Shown piece by piece: positions 1-7,011 of a stretch of 9,029 nt of DNA (positions within the stretch are counted from its first letter, which is position 1; the number at the start of each line of letters is the position of its first letter). The DNA comes from Bacteriovoracaceae bacterium (GTDB lineage Bacteria; Bdellovibrionota; Bacteriovoracia; Bacteriovoracales; Bacteriovoracaceae), in NCBI GenBank assembly GCA_947442115.1, contig CANEVK010000098.1, forward strand, positions 1-9,029, in the 5' to 3' direction. The notes beneath the pieces were generated by a model. That model worked only from the letters and a program-made list of their open reading frames with translations, was not told the DNA's origin and did no database searches. Made by a program: the position numbers and the translations under genes.

Positions 1-93
1 GCTTGGTCCACCGCCTCCGCTATTAACTACTTGTGCATTCAAGTTTCCCATGAGGATCATCGTGAGCATTAAAAAGATTGTTTTTTTTGTCAT
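1..93 (-). CDS. Exported protein of unknown function, N-terminal fragment
   Basis: This is the first 31 codons of a gene that continues beyond the left edge. The translation starts MTKKTIFLML, continues as a hydrophobic stretch, and reaches NLNA followed by QVVNSGGGG. That is a typical signal peptide I with likely cleavage after Ala20 and a glycine-rich mature N-terminus. The start is well supported: AGGAAG lies 6 bases upstream, inside the end of the preceding lipoprotein gene. The ATG overlaps that gene's TGA as ATGA, the usual arrangement for translational coupling. The product is therefore probably co-expressed with the large lipoprotein and acts outside the inner membrane. Codons 2-5 contain a run of eight A on the coding strand. 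Too little is visible to name a family. Confidence 0.8.
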   Translation of the reverse strand, partial: MTKKTIFLMLTMILMGNLNAQVVNSGGGGPS

Positions 94-3000
94 AAGAAAC
101 TTCCTGTTGCGTTTAGTTTAAAGATCATTATGTCACTTGTTTGACCATCACTTCCAAAACCGTTTGAATCAGTGAGGCTTCCTTTAGTTGATCCTCCGCA
201 GATCATTTCACTTGCATTAGTTAAAATAAATGAATGACAAGTCTCATCTTCGGCCCCGGAGCCAGATGTAATGGTGTTTTGACCAACTTGAAAAATATCT
301 AAAGGTTCTCCGTCACTATCAATCTTAGCAATAAAGACATCGCTTCCTCCAGCGTTCGTATCACCCATTGATCCTGTTGTTTCTCCTGCGCAATATATAT
401 TCCCTGCAGAATCGGTATCCAATGATTGGCAGCTTTCTTCGCCGCTATGTGATCGAGTCGGAAATTCATTTCCGGCTCCTAATTGCATCATCCAATTATT
501 GAAACCGCTATTCATATCTATTTTGGCTACAAATGCATCAGCACTACCAGCGAGTGATACAAGTGGATTTAAAGTACTCTTGGTTTCTCCTCCACAATAA
601 ACTTGGGCATTTATTGGTTCAACTACAAGGCTTTGACACCAGTCTCTTCCAGTTCCTCCAATTTGCGTTCCCCATTGACGAACACCACCACCATCAAGCT
701 TGATAATAAAGGCATCGCCGAAGCCCAATTGGTTTACAAAAAGATTTCCGTAGGTGATACCTGCTGCGTAAATTCCACCGACTGAATCGATTGAGATGGC
801 AGAGAATTTATCATCTTGTGTTTTGTCTGGTGATGGAGCACTAACGCTGGCAGCACTTCCTAATTGATAGGCCCAGGCAGGTGTTCCATCCGCATCGAAT
901 TTCATCACGACGGCATCGCTGCCACCAGCATTGGCCTCACCGAGGCTTTGGGTTTCACCCGCACAGTAGATTTCGTTATTGGAGGTATTGATTGCTAAAG
1001 CGTGGCATTTATCATCTCCGGAGTTGTCTCCGCCTGTGAAACTTGTAATATAACCAAGATGATTGATCCAGCTGATTGTACCCGATGAATCAAATTTCGC
1101 GATAAAGACATCATTTGATCCAGCATTATTTTCTATTAGGTTACCATTGGTGTATCCACCGCAATAGATGTTTCCAGCAGAATCAAGGGCAATCCCTGTA
1201 CAAAAATCATCACCACTTCCATCTCCAATATTTGTCAGTGTTTCTACCCCTAATTGTGATATCCATTGGACCTGCCCATTTTTATTAAGTTTCATCATAA
1301 AAGCATCAGCTCCACCGGCATTCGTTTCGCCCAAAGAGCCATAGGTGTGACCAGCACAATACAAGTTCCCAGCGCTATCTTGAGTCATCGCCTTACACAC
1401 ATCATTTAAAGCGGCCTTATTAATTGATGATGAAACCCCATATGTGCCTCCGATTTGATTAAGCGAAGTACTGGGAGTTGTAAGGTTTAAGATAACGTAG
1501 AAAATATCGCTCAGGCCTCCAGTCGTTTCTGCAAAATTACTGGTCGTGGATCCTATGCAGTAAAGTTTATCATCTCCGGCATCATTAAGAATCTCAATCC
1601 CCGAGCATGATTCAGTGCCAGCGCCATCACCAGAAAGGCCTGGCAGAGACGCAGCTCCAAACTGCTTGGTGGATAAATAATTGCCACCGACAGTAAAGAC
1701 AGAAATAAAGGCATCCATTTCACCCGCGTTGGGCTCACTCATGAAACCATCAGTTTCACCACCGGCATAAATTTTTACACCATCACTTGTAATACTTAAG
1801 AAGCTATCATTCCCCGTATGACTTGATGGATCTAAGGCACCTGTTGTGTCTCCCAGTTGTGTGCCCCAATTAGATAATCCACTGACGGGATTTAGCGACA
1901 TCACAAAAGCATCTGTTGAACCTGCAACTGCACCAGCATTGGCCTCTGCGAAGCTCCCAGTCGTTTTTCCCCCGCAGAAGAGTTGATTAGGAATGAGGGT
2001 AGATTCATAAAAGAGACTTAAGCAGTAATCATCTCCGCTTGCGCTATAGGTTTGAGTGATCCAGTTGATGGCCCCTGTTGTGGTATCAAAAGCTGCATGG
2101 AAGACATCATTGTCTGATCCAACCCTCGGAGTGATACCTAGGTTCCCTTTCGTGGCTCCGGCACAATAAACTTCTGTGCCATTGCTTGCTAAGGCGAGAC
2201 ATGACTCGTCCAGTGTGTGAACTAAACCTGAAGGGTTTGTTGTAGAATTAATTTGAGTTAACCATGATAGTGCACCCGTTATGGAATCAATTTTCGCGAC
2301 AAAAGCATCCTGATCTCCAGAGACCGTACTTGTAGTTGAACCTGCACAATAGGCATTATTAAAGCTATCTAGAGTCAAGCTTTCACAGATGTCATCACCT
2401 GAGCTATCACCTTTACTAAAACCTGCCCCATTGGTTTGACCTAGTTGGACTAACCAAGTGAGTGTGCCATCATGAAATATTTTGGCGACAAAGGCATCTT
2501 TACCGCCACCATTCGTTTCACTCATTGAGCCGCTTGTGTTACCAGCACAATAAATGCTCAGACCATCATTAGACACTGCTAGAGATGTGCATTCTTCATT
2601 GCCACTATTTGTTCCAGTAGGATGTTTTGTGATGGCCCCAAGTTGATGAATCCAGACAACACTTCCTTGAGAATCAAATTTGACGATGACCCCATCTTTT
2701 CCACCACCGTTAGGTTCTTTTAAAGATCCAGTGGTGGAGCCTGCACAGTAGAGGAAACCGCCACTCTTGACAGAATTTTTACAAAAATCATCACCTGCTG
2801 AAGATAGATTGAGAGTGGTGGAACCACCATTTGTCACCCCAATTTGAGTTAACCAAGAAGAGAGTGTCGGAGCAGAAATTTCATTAGAATCAGCACTGTC
2901 ATATGTGGTCTGAACTGCTCTCACCACAATATAAGTTGTGCCAGTAATGGCAAGAGAATTATAACTATTGGTTGCGCTCGTTGCGATCTCTGTGTAGGGT

Positions 3001-5066
3001 CCACCTTGAGTTGAAGCGGTAAAAATTTTATAAGAATCTGCAGCCGTCACAGCATCCCACGTCAGATCCACTGTCCCCACGCCATCTACCCCAGCGAGGT
3101 TTGTTGGAGGTGGTACAGTCGCAGTATGATTAAATATATAAGAGGGAACAGAGGCACTCGCGTTAGCAAGTGTCGCCGTGACTGTAAATGGGCCGGCAGT
3201 TGTGGAGAGCATGATTCCATTTGATCCAAGACCTGTGGCAGAAGTGATTGTTTGTGGACTGGTGAGTGTTCCAGAGTTGGTCGTTGTCCAATTGATCGTG
3301 GCATTTTCAACTGGGTTGAAATATTGATCTTGCACTAGCACTTCCATCGCCGATGATAGATTGGTTCCATAATTCACTGATTGGACATCTCCGGCGGATA
3401 AAGAAATTGTATCCGGAGCATCCGCCACACCAGTGAGGGAGAAGGTGTCTGTGAGCAAAGGAGGCCCACTAAAGGTCGCAGAAATTTCGTTGAGACTTGC
3501 GGTGGTTCCCAAGGAATAGCCAGTTTTGGCAACACCATTAGGATCCGTGGTCATTGTAGGATTAATTAAGCTTCCTGATCCAGATAAAACCAACCAATTA
3601 ATATCGACACCTTCAATAGGATTTGAATAGGCATCCTTAACTAAAACTTCAAGTTCAGTCACCACTGGTGCACCCACAGTTCCCGTTTGACCGTTACCGC
3701 TGATTATAGTCAAAGAGGCCGGATTGCCTGGAGTCGAATCAGCTTCAAACGTTACACTCACACTTCCACTGAGAATACTCGCCTCGATTTCATAACTTTC
3801 AACAGTGTTGGAAAGAGTGAGAGTTGAAGTCGCTTCTCCACTAGAGTTGGTGGTAGTGCTGGCTGCTGAAAGAGTTCCCGAGCCAGATATTTGAGTCCAA
3901 GCAACACTGGCCGATGGAACGATGTTGTCATTAAAATCCCTTACGATAACCACAAAGGGATCTAAGTCTTCAGTCACTTGCTTTGTTTGGTTATTACCCG
4001 AACTAATAGCTATTTTATTTGGAGCTCCCGGAGAAACAGTAAAATTATTTGAGCACTTACTAAGAGATCCGGTGGTGGCCAGAAGAGAGCGGATCGTGGT
4101 TTTTTTTGGCAGAACATTAGTAAAGGTGGCCGTTCCATTAGAGAGACTCACAGAGGTGGATCCACCTAGACCAGTTGGCACTACAGGGCCACTGCAATTA
4201 AGTCCATCGTAAGGGGTCAACACGATGACAGAAGTTGAATTGGTCGTATTGGGTTGACCCGATTGATCCAAGGCTTGAACCACGGGTTGAGTGGTGAACT
4301 CATCATCTGTCGTAGCAGCTACCGGCTGAGTGGTAAAGACAATGTCATAAGCAGGACTCGGATCGATAAATTCAACTGTACCACCTGTCAAAGAAACTGG
4401 AGTTTCGAGTTGAAGAGTTTTAACTTCCGCTGCTCTTGATGCAAAGGCACAGGAGGAGACTCCACCATCATCAGTTGGGGAGCAACTCGTGTAGATGTTT
4501 TTTGAATCTGTATCAGTCGCCGTGAAAGTCGGGATTTCACCGGCAATTCCAATTCCGCTTGAGGTTTTTAATGTAATAGTGACCGTTGACAAAGAGTAAC
4601 CATCGGCCGCAATTAAGGTTGTACCCGAAATGGTACTCTCTATCGCCGATGCAGTCGACTGCACGAGGTAAACACCGATATCTCTTTGAAGAATATTGCC
4701 ATTGAGATCGGCAATTACTTTTAAGATCTGGACACCGATTTGATTCCCAAAATTCCAGTAAATCTCTACTTCTCCTTGAGCATTAGTATACATACTTGAA
4801 GATGTTGCATATCCAGAAGTCGTAAGTAGAGAGATCTTAGCATTTGGGAGAGGAGCACCCTGAAAATCTAAAACTCTGATAGTGATCGGTGGATGGGTGG
4901 AGCTCGTTTCAGGAGTCATTTGAATTTGGTCGAGAACAAGAAGTTGGCGAGGGATAGAGGCCTGTTCTTCAATCATGCCGTCAGAAACCATAGGATTACA
5001 GCTCTGAAATAAAATCAGATTTAAAATCAATAACAGACCTGAGAGAAAGTTTTTAATAGCTTTCAT
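90..5066 (-). CDS. Giant lipoprotein: Ig-like stalk plus 14-repeat SBBP beta-propeller
   Basis: I see a lipoprotein of 1,658 residues counted from the ATG at 5066. The signal peptide (residues 1-22) ends in a lipobox-like FQSC with Cys23 as the lipid-anchor site. About six immunoglobulin-like domains follow (roughly 40-137, 140-235, 240-345, 348-445, 448-547, 549-650). The last three are Big_1/invasin-like, with repeated patterns such as SGNGQTG and LVKDAYSNPIEGV. A fibronectin-III-like domain lies at about 652-735. Residues 736-1658 are 14 tandem SBBP-type repeats of about 65 residues with the pattern C-x12-15-YCAG, then DAFVAK, then W-x2-QLG. These families are usually extracellular, in adhesion or surface structures; the ligand is unknown. 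A TTG directly upstream (5069) could add one residue, but the ATG fits better as a codon. The coding strand has GAGGAGAGG 12 bases before the ATG, a wide but usable spacing. I found no convincing promoter in the 150-bp gap upstream. The gene overlaps the next one by 4 bp. Confidence 0.92.
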   Translation of the reverse strand: MKAIKNFLSGLLLILNLILFQSCNPMVSDGMIEEQASIPRQLLVLDQIQMTPETSSTHPPITIRVLDFQGAPLPNAKISLLTTSGYATSSSMYTNAQGEVEIYWNFGNQIGVQILKVIADLNGNILQRDIGVYLVQSTASAIESTISGTTLIAADGYSLSTVTITLKTSSGIGIAGEIPTFTATDTDSKNIYTSCSPTDDGGVSSCAFASRAAEVKTLQLETPVSLTGGTVEFIDPSPAYDIVFTTQPVAATTDDEFTTQPVVQALDQSGQPNTTNSTSVIVLTPYDGLNCSGPVVPTGLGGSTSVSLSNGTATFTNVLPKKTTIRSLLATTGSLSKCSNNFTVSPGAPNKIAISSGNNQTKQVTEDLDPFVVIVRDFNDNIVPSASVAWTQISGSGTLSAASTTTNSSGEATSTLTLSNTVESYEIEASILSGSVSVTFEADSTPGNPASLTIISGNGQTGTVGAPVVTELEVLVKDAYSNPIEGVDINWLVLSGSGSLINPTMTTDPNGVAKTGYSLGTTASLNEISATFSGPPLLTDTFSLTGVADAPDTISLSAGDVQSVNYGTNLSSAMEVLVQDQYFNPVENATINWTTTNSGTLTSPQTITSATGLGSNGIMLSTTAGPFTVTATLANASASVPSYIFNHTATVPPPTNLAGVDGVGTVDLTWDAVTAADSYKIFTASTQGGPYTEIATSATNSYNSLAITGTTYIVVRAVQTTYDSADSNEISAPTLSSWLTQIGVTNGGSTTLNLSSAGDDFCKNSVKSGGFLYCAGSTTGSLKEPNGGGKDGVIVKFDSQGSVVWIHQLGAITKHPTGTNSGNEECTSLAVSNDGLSIYCAGNTSGSMSETNGGGKDAFVAKIFHDGTLTWLVQLGQTNGAGFSKGDSSGDDICESLTLDSFNNAYCAGSTTSTVSGDQDAFVAKIDSITGALSWLTQINSTTNPSGLVHTLDESCLALASNGTEVYCAGATKGNLGITPRVGSDNDVFHAAFDTTTGAINWITQTYSASGDDYCLSLFYESTLIPNQLFCGGKTTGSFAEANAGAVAGSTDAFVMSLNPVSGLSNWGTQLGDTTGALDPSSHTGNDSFLSITSDGVKIYAGGETDGFMSEPNAGEMDAFISVFTVGGNYLSTKQFGAASLPGLSGDGAGTESCSGIEILNDAGDDKLYCIGSTTSNFAETTGGLSDIFYVILNLTTPSTSLNQIGGTYGVSSSINKAALNDVCKAMTQDSAGNLYCAGHTYGSLGETNAGGADAFMMKLNKNGQVQWISQLGVETLTNIGDGSGDDFCTGIALDSAGNIYCGGYTNGNLIENNAGSNDVFIAKFDSSGTISWINHLGYITSFTGGDNSGDDKCHALAINTSNNEIYCAGETQSLGEANAGGSDAVVMKFDADGTPAWAYQLGSAASVSAPSPDKTQDDKFSAISIDSVGGIYAAGITYGNLFVNQLGFGDAFIIKLDGGGVRQWGTQIGGTGRDWCQSLVVEPINAQVYCGGETKSTLNPLVSLAGSADAFVAKIDMNSGFNNWMMQLGAGNEFPTRSHSGEESCQSLDTDSAGNIYCAGETTGSMGDTNAGGSDVFIAKIDSDGEPLDIFQVGQNTITSGSGAEDETCHSFILTNASEMICGGSTKGSLTDSNGFGSDGQTSDIMIFKLNATGSFL
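93..2861 (-). repeat. Tandem array of 14 SBBP-type propeller repeats within the giant lipoprotein
   Basis: This coding repeat occupies the C-terminal 922 residues. Using the first cysteine position as marker, repeats fall at residues 762, 826, 894, 956, 1015, 1089 (Phe), 1154, 1224, 1289, 1354, 1421 (Phe), 1477, 1546 and 1610, a mean spacing of about 65. The array begins with a lone SWLTQIG strand. It ends after IMIFKLN without the W-x2-QLG strand, so the first strand can complete the last blade. Repeat DNA is diverged rather than identical, which points to old duplication and not recent expansion. Confidence 0.85.
100..105 (-). promoter_or_regulatory. Ribosome binding site inside the preceding gene
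   Basis: The coding strand reads AGGAAG six bases before the ATG at 93. The site lies within the last codons of the large lipoprotein gene, so ribosomes finishing that gene would be placed at the overlapping ATGA start. It supports this start for the left-edge exported protein. Confidence 0.7.
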
Positions 5067-5222
5067 CAATTACTGGAACCTCTCCTCTTTTTATCGGCTA
5101 AATACTCGATATTCTGAATTTTTAGGAGTGGGGGTGAAAGCCTGAGTAGGGTGTTAAAGTATCGGACTTAAGTCTCTGATTATTTGAGGGGGAAAAGGGC
5201 GACTTGGGAATGTAAATTCGGC
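5067..5222. other. Intergenic gap between PLC-like gene and giant lipoprotein gene
   Basis: This gap separates two minus-strand genes. It holds the ribosome binding site of the lipoprotein gene (GAGGAGAGG on the minus strand, about 5079-5087). It also holds a perfect 10-bp palindrome GACTTAAGTC at 5165-5174, and GCCGATAA on the minus strand at 5091-5098. I see no intrinsic terminator (no GC stem followed by a T run) and no clear sigma-70 promoter, so read-through from the PLC-like gene is possible. Confidence 0.5.
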
Positions 5223-6149
5223 CTAAAGGTGATTGAGTTCGTCTACTACTTTCAAGGTCTCGCCATTTTTAAAGAAATCGATAGTGAGGAAATTAATTTT
5301 TCTCTGGTTTTTGATCTGACAGTTGTGAATTCTTTTCTTTAAAAAATGATAGCGATTTATTTTTTTTGCATCTCTTTTCTTCCCAGAAATAAAAGTCGTG
5401 AAATGGTTAAAAATGAAGAGTGAGTGAGAGGGATTGCCCCGATTTAGATCACAATCCAGATCATTGATTTTTTGGTAAGAGTATTTTGTTTCAAAAGCAA
5501 AATGGCCAAAGAGATCCAGATTCCAGGCCGGATCATTTTCCTCTCTACGATCATTTAAAATCACCAATCGCCCCTTTTTATTACAAGTCGGCGAGTGTTT
5601 ATCATCAGAAAGAGGGGCCTCAATCATTTCCTTAAATAAAGGCCAGGATGCATGAGGACTTTGACAGTGTAAATAAGAAGTGAGACCGGCCTTCTCTAAA
5701 CTTTGCTTAAGATCCCTGGTTGAAACATAAGACTCAAGAATGAACGTCAGGATCTCTTGAGGGTTTTCTTCCAGAAAAGTTCGAAAATTTTTAAAAACAT
5801 TTTGGGCCAGCTCCATTCCAAGGAGGCCGCAGGCCTTACCACCATGGCAGAGAATCACCTGGTTTTTATATTTTTTTAAAGGGCCCTGATAGGGGTGGAG
5901 ATCGAGCATAAAGGCCCTGACTCCATCATGAAGCTGATCCTCAATGGGGAGATTCTGATTGGGGAAAAGATAGGCTTTTGGTCCAGTTTTTTTGATTTTT
6001 CCTCTCCAGGCATAGTTAAAAGAATTATGAGTGGTGAGAAAAGTGAGCTCATCGTATCTTTTCAGGCAAAAAGCCGTCGACTTCACGCAAGGATTGGCCA
6101 TGGCCTGGTTAAAGAAAAACAAAAGAATGATTGTCCAACATTTAGGCAT
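5223..6149 (-). CDS. Exported PI-PLC X-domain-like phosphodiesterase
   Basis: The protein has 308 residues with a signal peptide (MPKCWTIILLFFF...AMA) probably cleaved after Ala18. It matches the PLC-like phosphodiesterase superfamily. LTTHNSF holds the first catalytic histidine (His41), GVRAFMLDLH holds the conserved Arg78, and ILCHGG holds the second histidine (His102). Near the C-terminus, FLTIDFF (Asp291) before a helix with VVDELN resembles the last strand of PI-PLC X domains. In bacterial PI-PLC the two histidines cleave the phosphodiester bond by acid-base chemistry without calcium; the substrate here is not shown by sequence. Eight cysteines in the mature part suggest disulfides. An in-frame TAG four codons upstream of the ATG limits extension, and the next Met (residue 17) would lose the signal peptide. 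No strong Shine-Dalgarno site is seen. It could be a divergent lipase or a non-PI phosphodiesterase. Confidence 0.85.
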   Translation of the reverse strand: MPKCWTIILLFFFNQAMANPCVKSTAFCLKRYDELTFLTTHNSFNYAWRGKIKKTGPKAYLFPNQNLPIEDQLHDGVRAFMLDLHPYQGPLKKYKNQVILCHGGKACGLLGMELAQNVFKNFRTFLEENPQEILTFILESYVSTRDLKQSLEKAGLTSYLHCQSPHASWPLFKEMIEAPLSDDKHSPTCNKKGRLVILNDRREENDPAWNLDLFGHFAFETKYSYQKINDLDCDLNRGNPSHSLFIFNHFTTFISGKKRDAKKINRYHFLKKRIHNCQIKNQRKINFLTIDFFKNGETLKVVDELNHL

Positions 6150-6249
6150 GGACCCACACTAGCAGAATTTGGAAGTATTTCATTGCGGAAAAAAAGTCCG
6201 AGTGAGCCCTTCAGTAGTCATCTTGAGGGTCTTTTCTTATAATGATCAT
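6150..6249. other. Divergent intergenic region (PLC-like gene / hexapeptide membrane gene)
   Basis: These 100 bp separate the starts of two divergent genes. On the plus strand there is a good sigma-70-like promoter (listed separately). On the minus strand I found only a weak AATACT-like -10 without a matching -35, so the PLC-like gene's promoter is unresolved. A 4-bp inverted repeat around the A run at 6188-6194 is too weak to call. Confidence 0.5.
6215..6243 (+). promoter_or_regulatory. Sigma-70-like promoter, possibly giving a leaderless transcript
   Basis: TAGTCA at 6215-6220 (4 of 6 to TTGACA) and a perfect TATAAT at 6238-6243 are separated by 17 bases. Transcription would start 6-8 bases further on, at about 6249-6251, which is the ATG chosen for the downstream gene. 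No Shine-Dalgarno site is seen before that ATG, consistent with a leaderless mRNA or with a start at the next ATG (6265). Confidence 0.55.
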
Positions 6250-7011
6250 ATGAAAAATGAAATAATGGATGTGAACACAACTAAGTCTAATCGCCCAGGA
6301 TTGGCCGGGCTTGTGGAAGGAATTTTAAGAAAATTTAAAACTATCGGATTCCTATTCGCCTTAGCGCCGATAGCCCTTCTCTACATCATTGCGATGGGAC
6401 TCTCTTTTACTCCTGGGGTGATGCTTTTTAAGTTTGTGACAGAGCTCACTCAATCCTCTTCCTTCGTTATACATTCTGTTGCAGTTGGGCTGAGTCTTGC
6501 TGCAGGATTTTTCGCTTATGGTTTAACTCTGATTTTTGTAGTGCCGGCCATCAATAAATTGCTTCCTTTGAAAGTGAGACCTCATAGAACGTCTTGGTTT
6601 TCAGTTTCTGTGCTCCCTTGGTACTACCACAATGCTCTCACTTATCTTGTTCGTTATACTTTTTTGGAATTCATTACTCCCACACCACTGAATAAACTTT
6701 TTTTCCAAATGATGGGAATGAAAGTTGGTAAAGGAACAATGATTAATACGACTAATATTTCGGACCCTTGTCTCATAGAGTTAGGTGATTATGTCACAGT
6801 TGGTGGTTCGGCGACTCTTATTGCTCACTATGGGATGAAAGGGATGCTTATTATTGATAAGCTCATCATTGAAGATCATGTGACAATTGGTTTAAGGGCT
6901 TCTCTCTTTGGTGATGTACGTGTAGGTAAAGGGGCGACAGTCAAACCGAATGAAGTTCTTCTGCCTAAAACCCGAATTCCTGAATACAAGAAAGACCCAG
7001 AGGCAGCCTAG
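6250..7011 (+). CDS. Membrane protein with hexapeptide (LbetaH) acyltransferase-like domain
   Basis: The protein has 253 residues from the ATG at 6250. Two hydrophobic segments lie at about 32-55 and 73-100. A conserved-looking link with PHRTSWFSVSVLPWYY and TPTPLNKLFFQMMGMKVG follows, then a left-handed beta-helix at about 157-238. Hexapeptide-type turns include VGKGTM, IELGDYVTVGGSAT, IIEDHVTIG and VRVGKGATV. His193 in LIAHYG is a possible active-site residue. This layout resembles the membrane/beta-helix C-terminal part of certain NRPS-like adenylation proteins and stand-alone acetyltransferases, which transfer acyl groups to sugars or lipids; no adenylation domain is present here. An upstream in-frame TTG (6169) would add 27 residues, but it lies before the TATAAT box and encodes no sensible extension, so I rejected it. 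The ATG at 6265 is an alternative start. The substrate is unknown. Confidence 0.75.
   Translation: MKNEIMDVNTTKSNRPGLAGLVEGILRKFKTIGFLFALAPIALLYIIAMGLSFTPGVMLFKFVTELTQSSSFVIHSVAVGLSLAAGFFAYGLTLIFVVPAINKLLPLKVRPHRTSWFSVSVLPWYYHNALTYLVRYTFLEFITPTPLNKLFFQMMGMKVGKGTMINTTNISDPCLIELGDYVTVGGSATLIAHYGMKGMLIIDKLIIEDHVTIGLRASLFGDVRVGKGATVKPNEVLLPKTRIPEYKKDPEAA

Noticed and set aside
3922..4212. Plus-strand open frame of 96 codons opposite the Ig-like domains
   Set aside because: It is antisense to the continuous lipoprotein frame and has no ribosome site or recognisable domain; the other short frames opposite this gene (603-785, 4254-4439) were rejected for the same reason.
5067..5069. TTG as start of the giant lipoprotein
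   Set aside because: An ATG follows directly; the TTG is slightly better spaced from the GAGAGG but adds only one residue. The choice does not affect the protein's reading.
5091..5098. GCCGATAA on the minus strand, an exact match to the flagellar sigma-28 -10 box
   Set aside because: No TAAA -35 element lies at the required 15-base spacing (the nearest is 22 bases away), and transcription would start inside the ribosome binding site.
5895..6242. Plus-strand open frame of 115 codons opposite the PLC-like gene
   Set aside because: It lies antisense to the conserved catalytic part of the PLC-like gene and its translation shows no domain or signal.
6169..6249. 27-residue N-terminal extension of the hexapeptide membrane protein from a TTG
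   Set aside because: The TTG is upstream of the TATAAT promoter box, has no ribosome site, and the extension looks like translated intergenic DNA.
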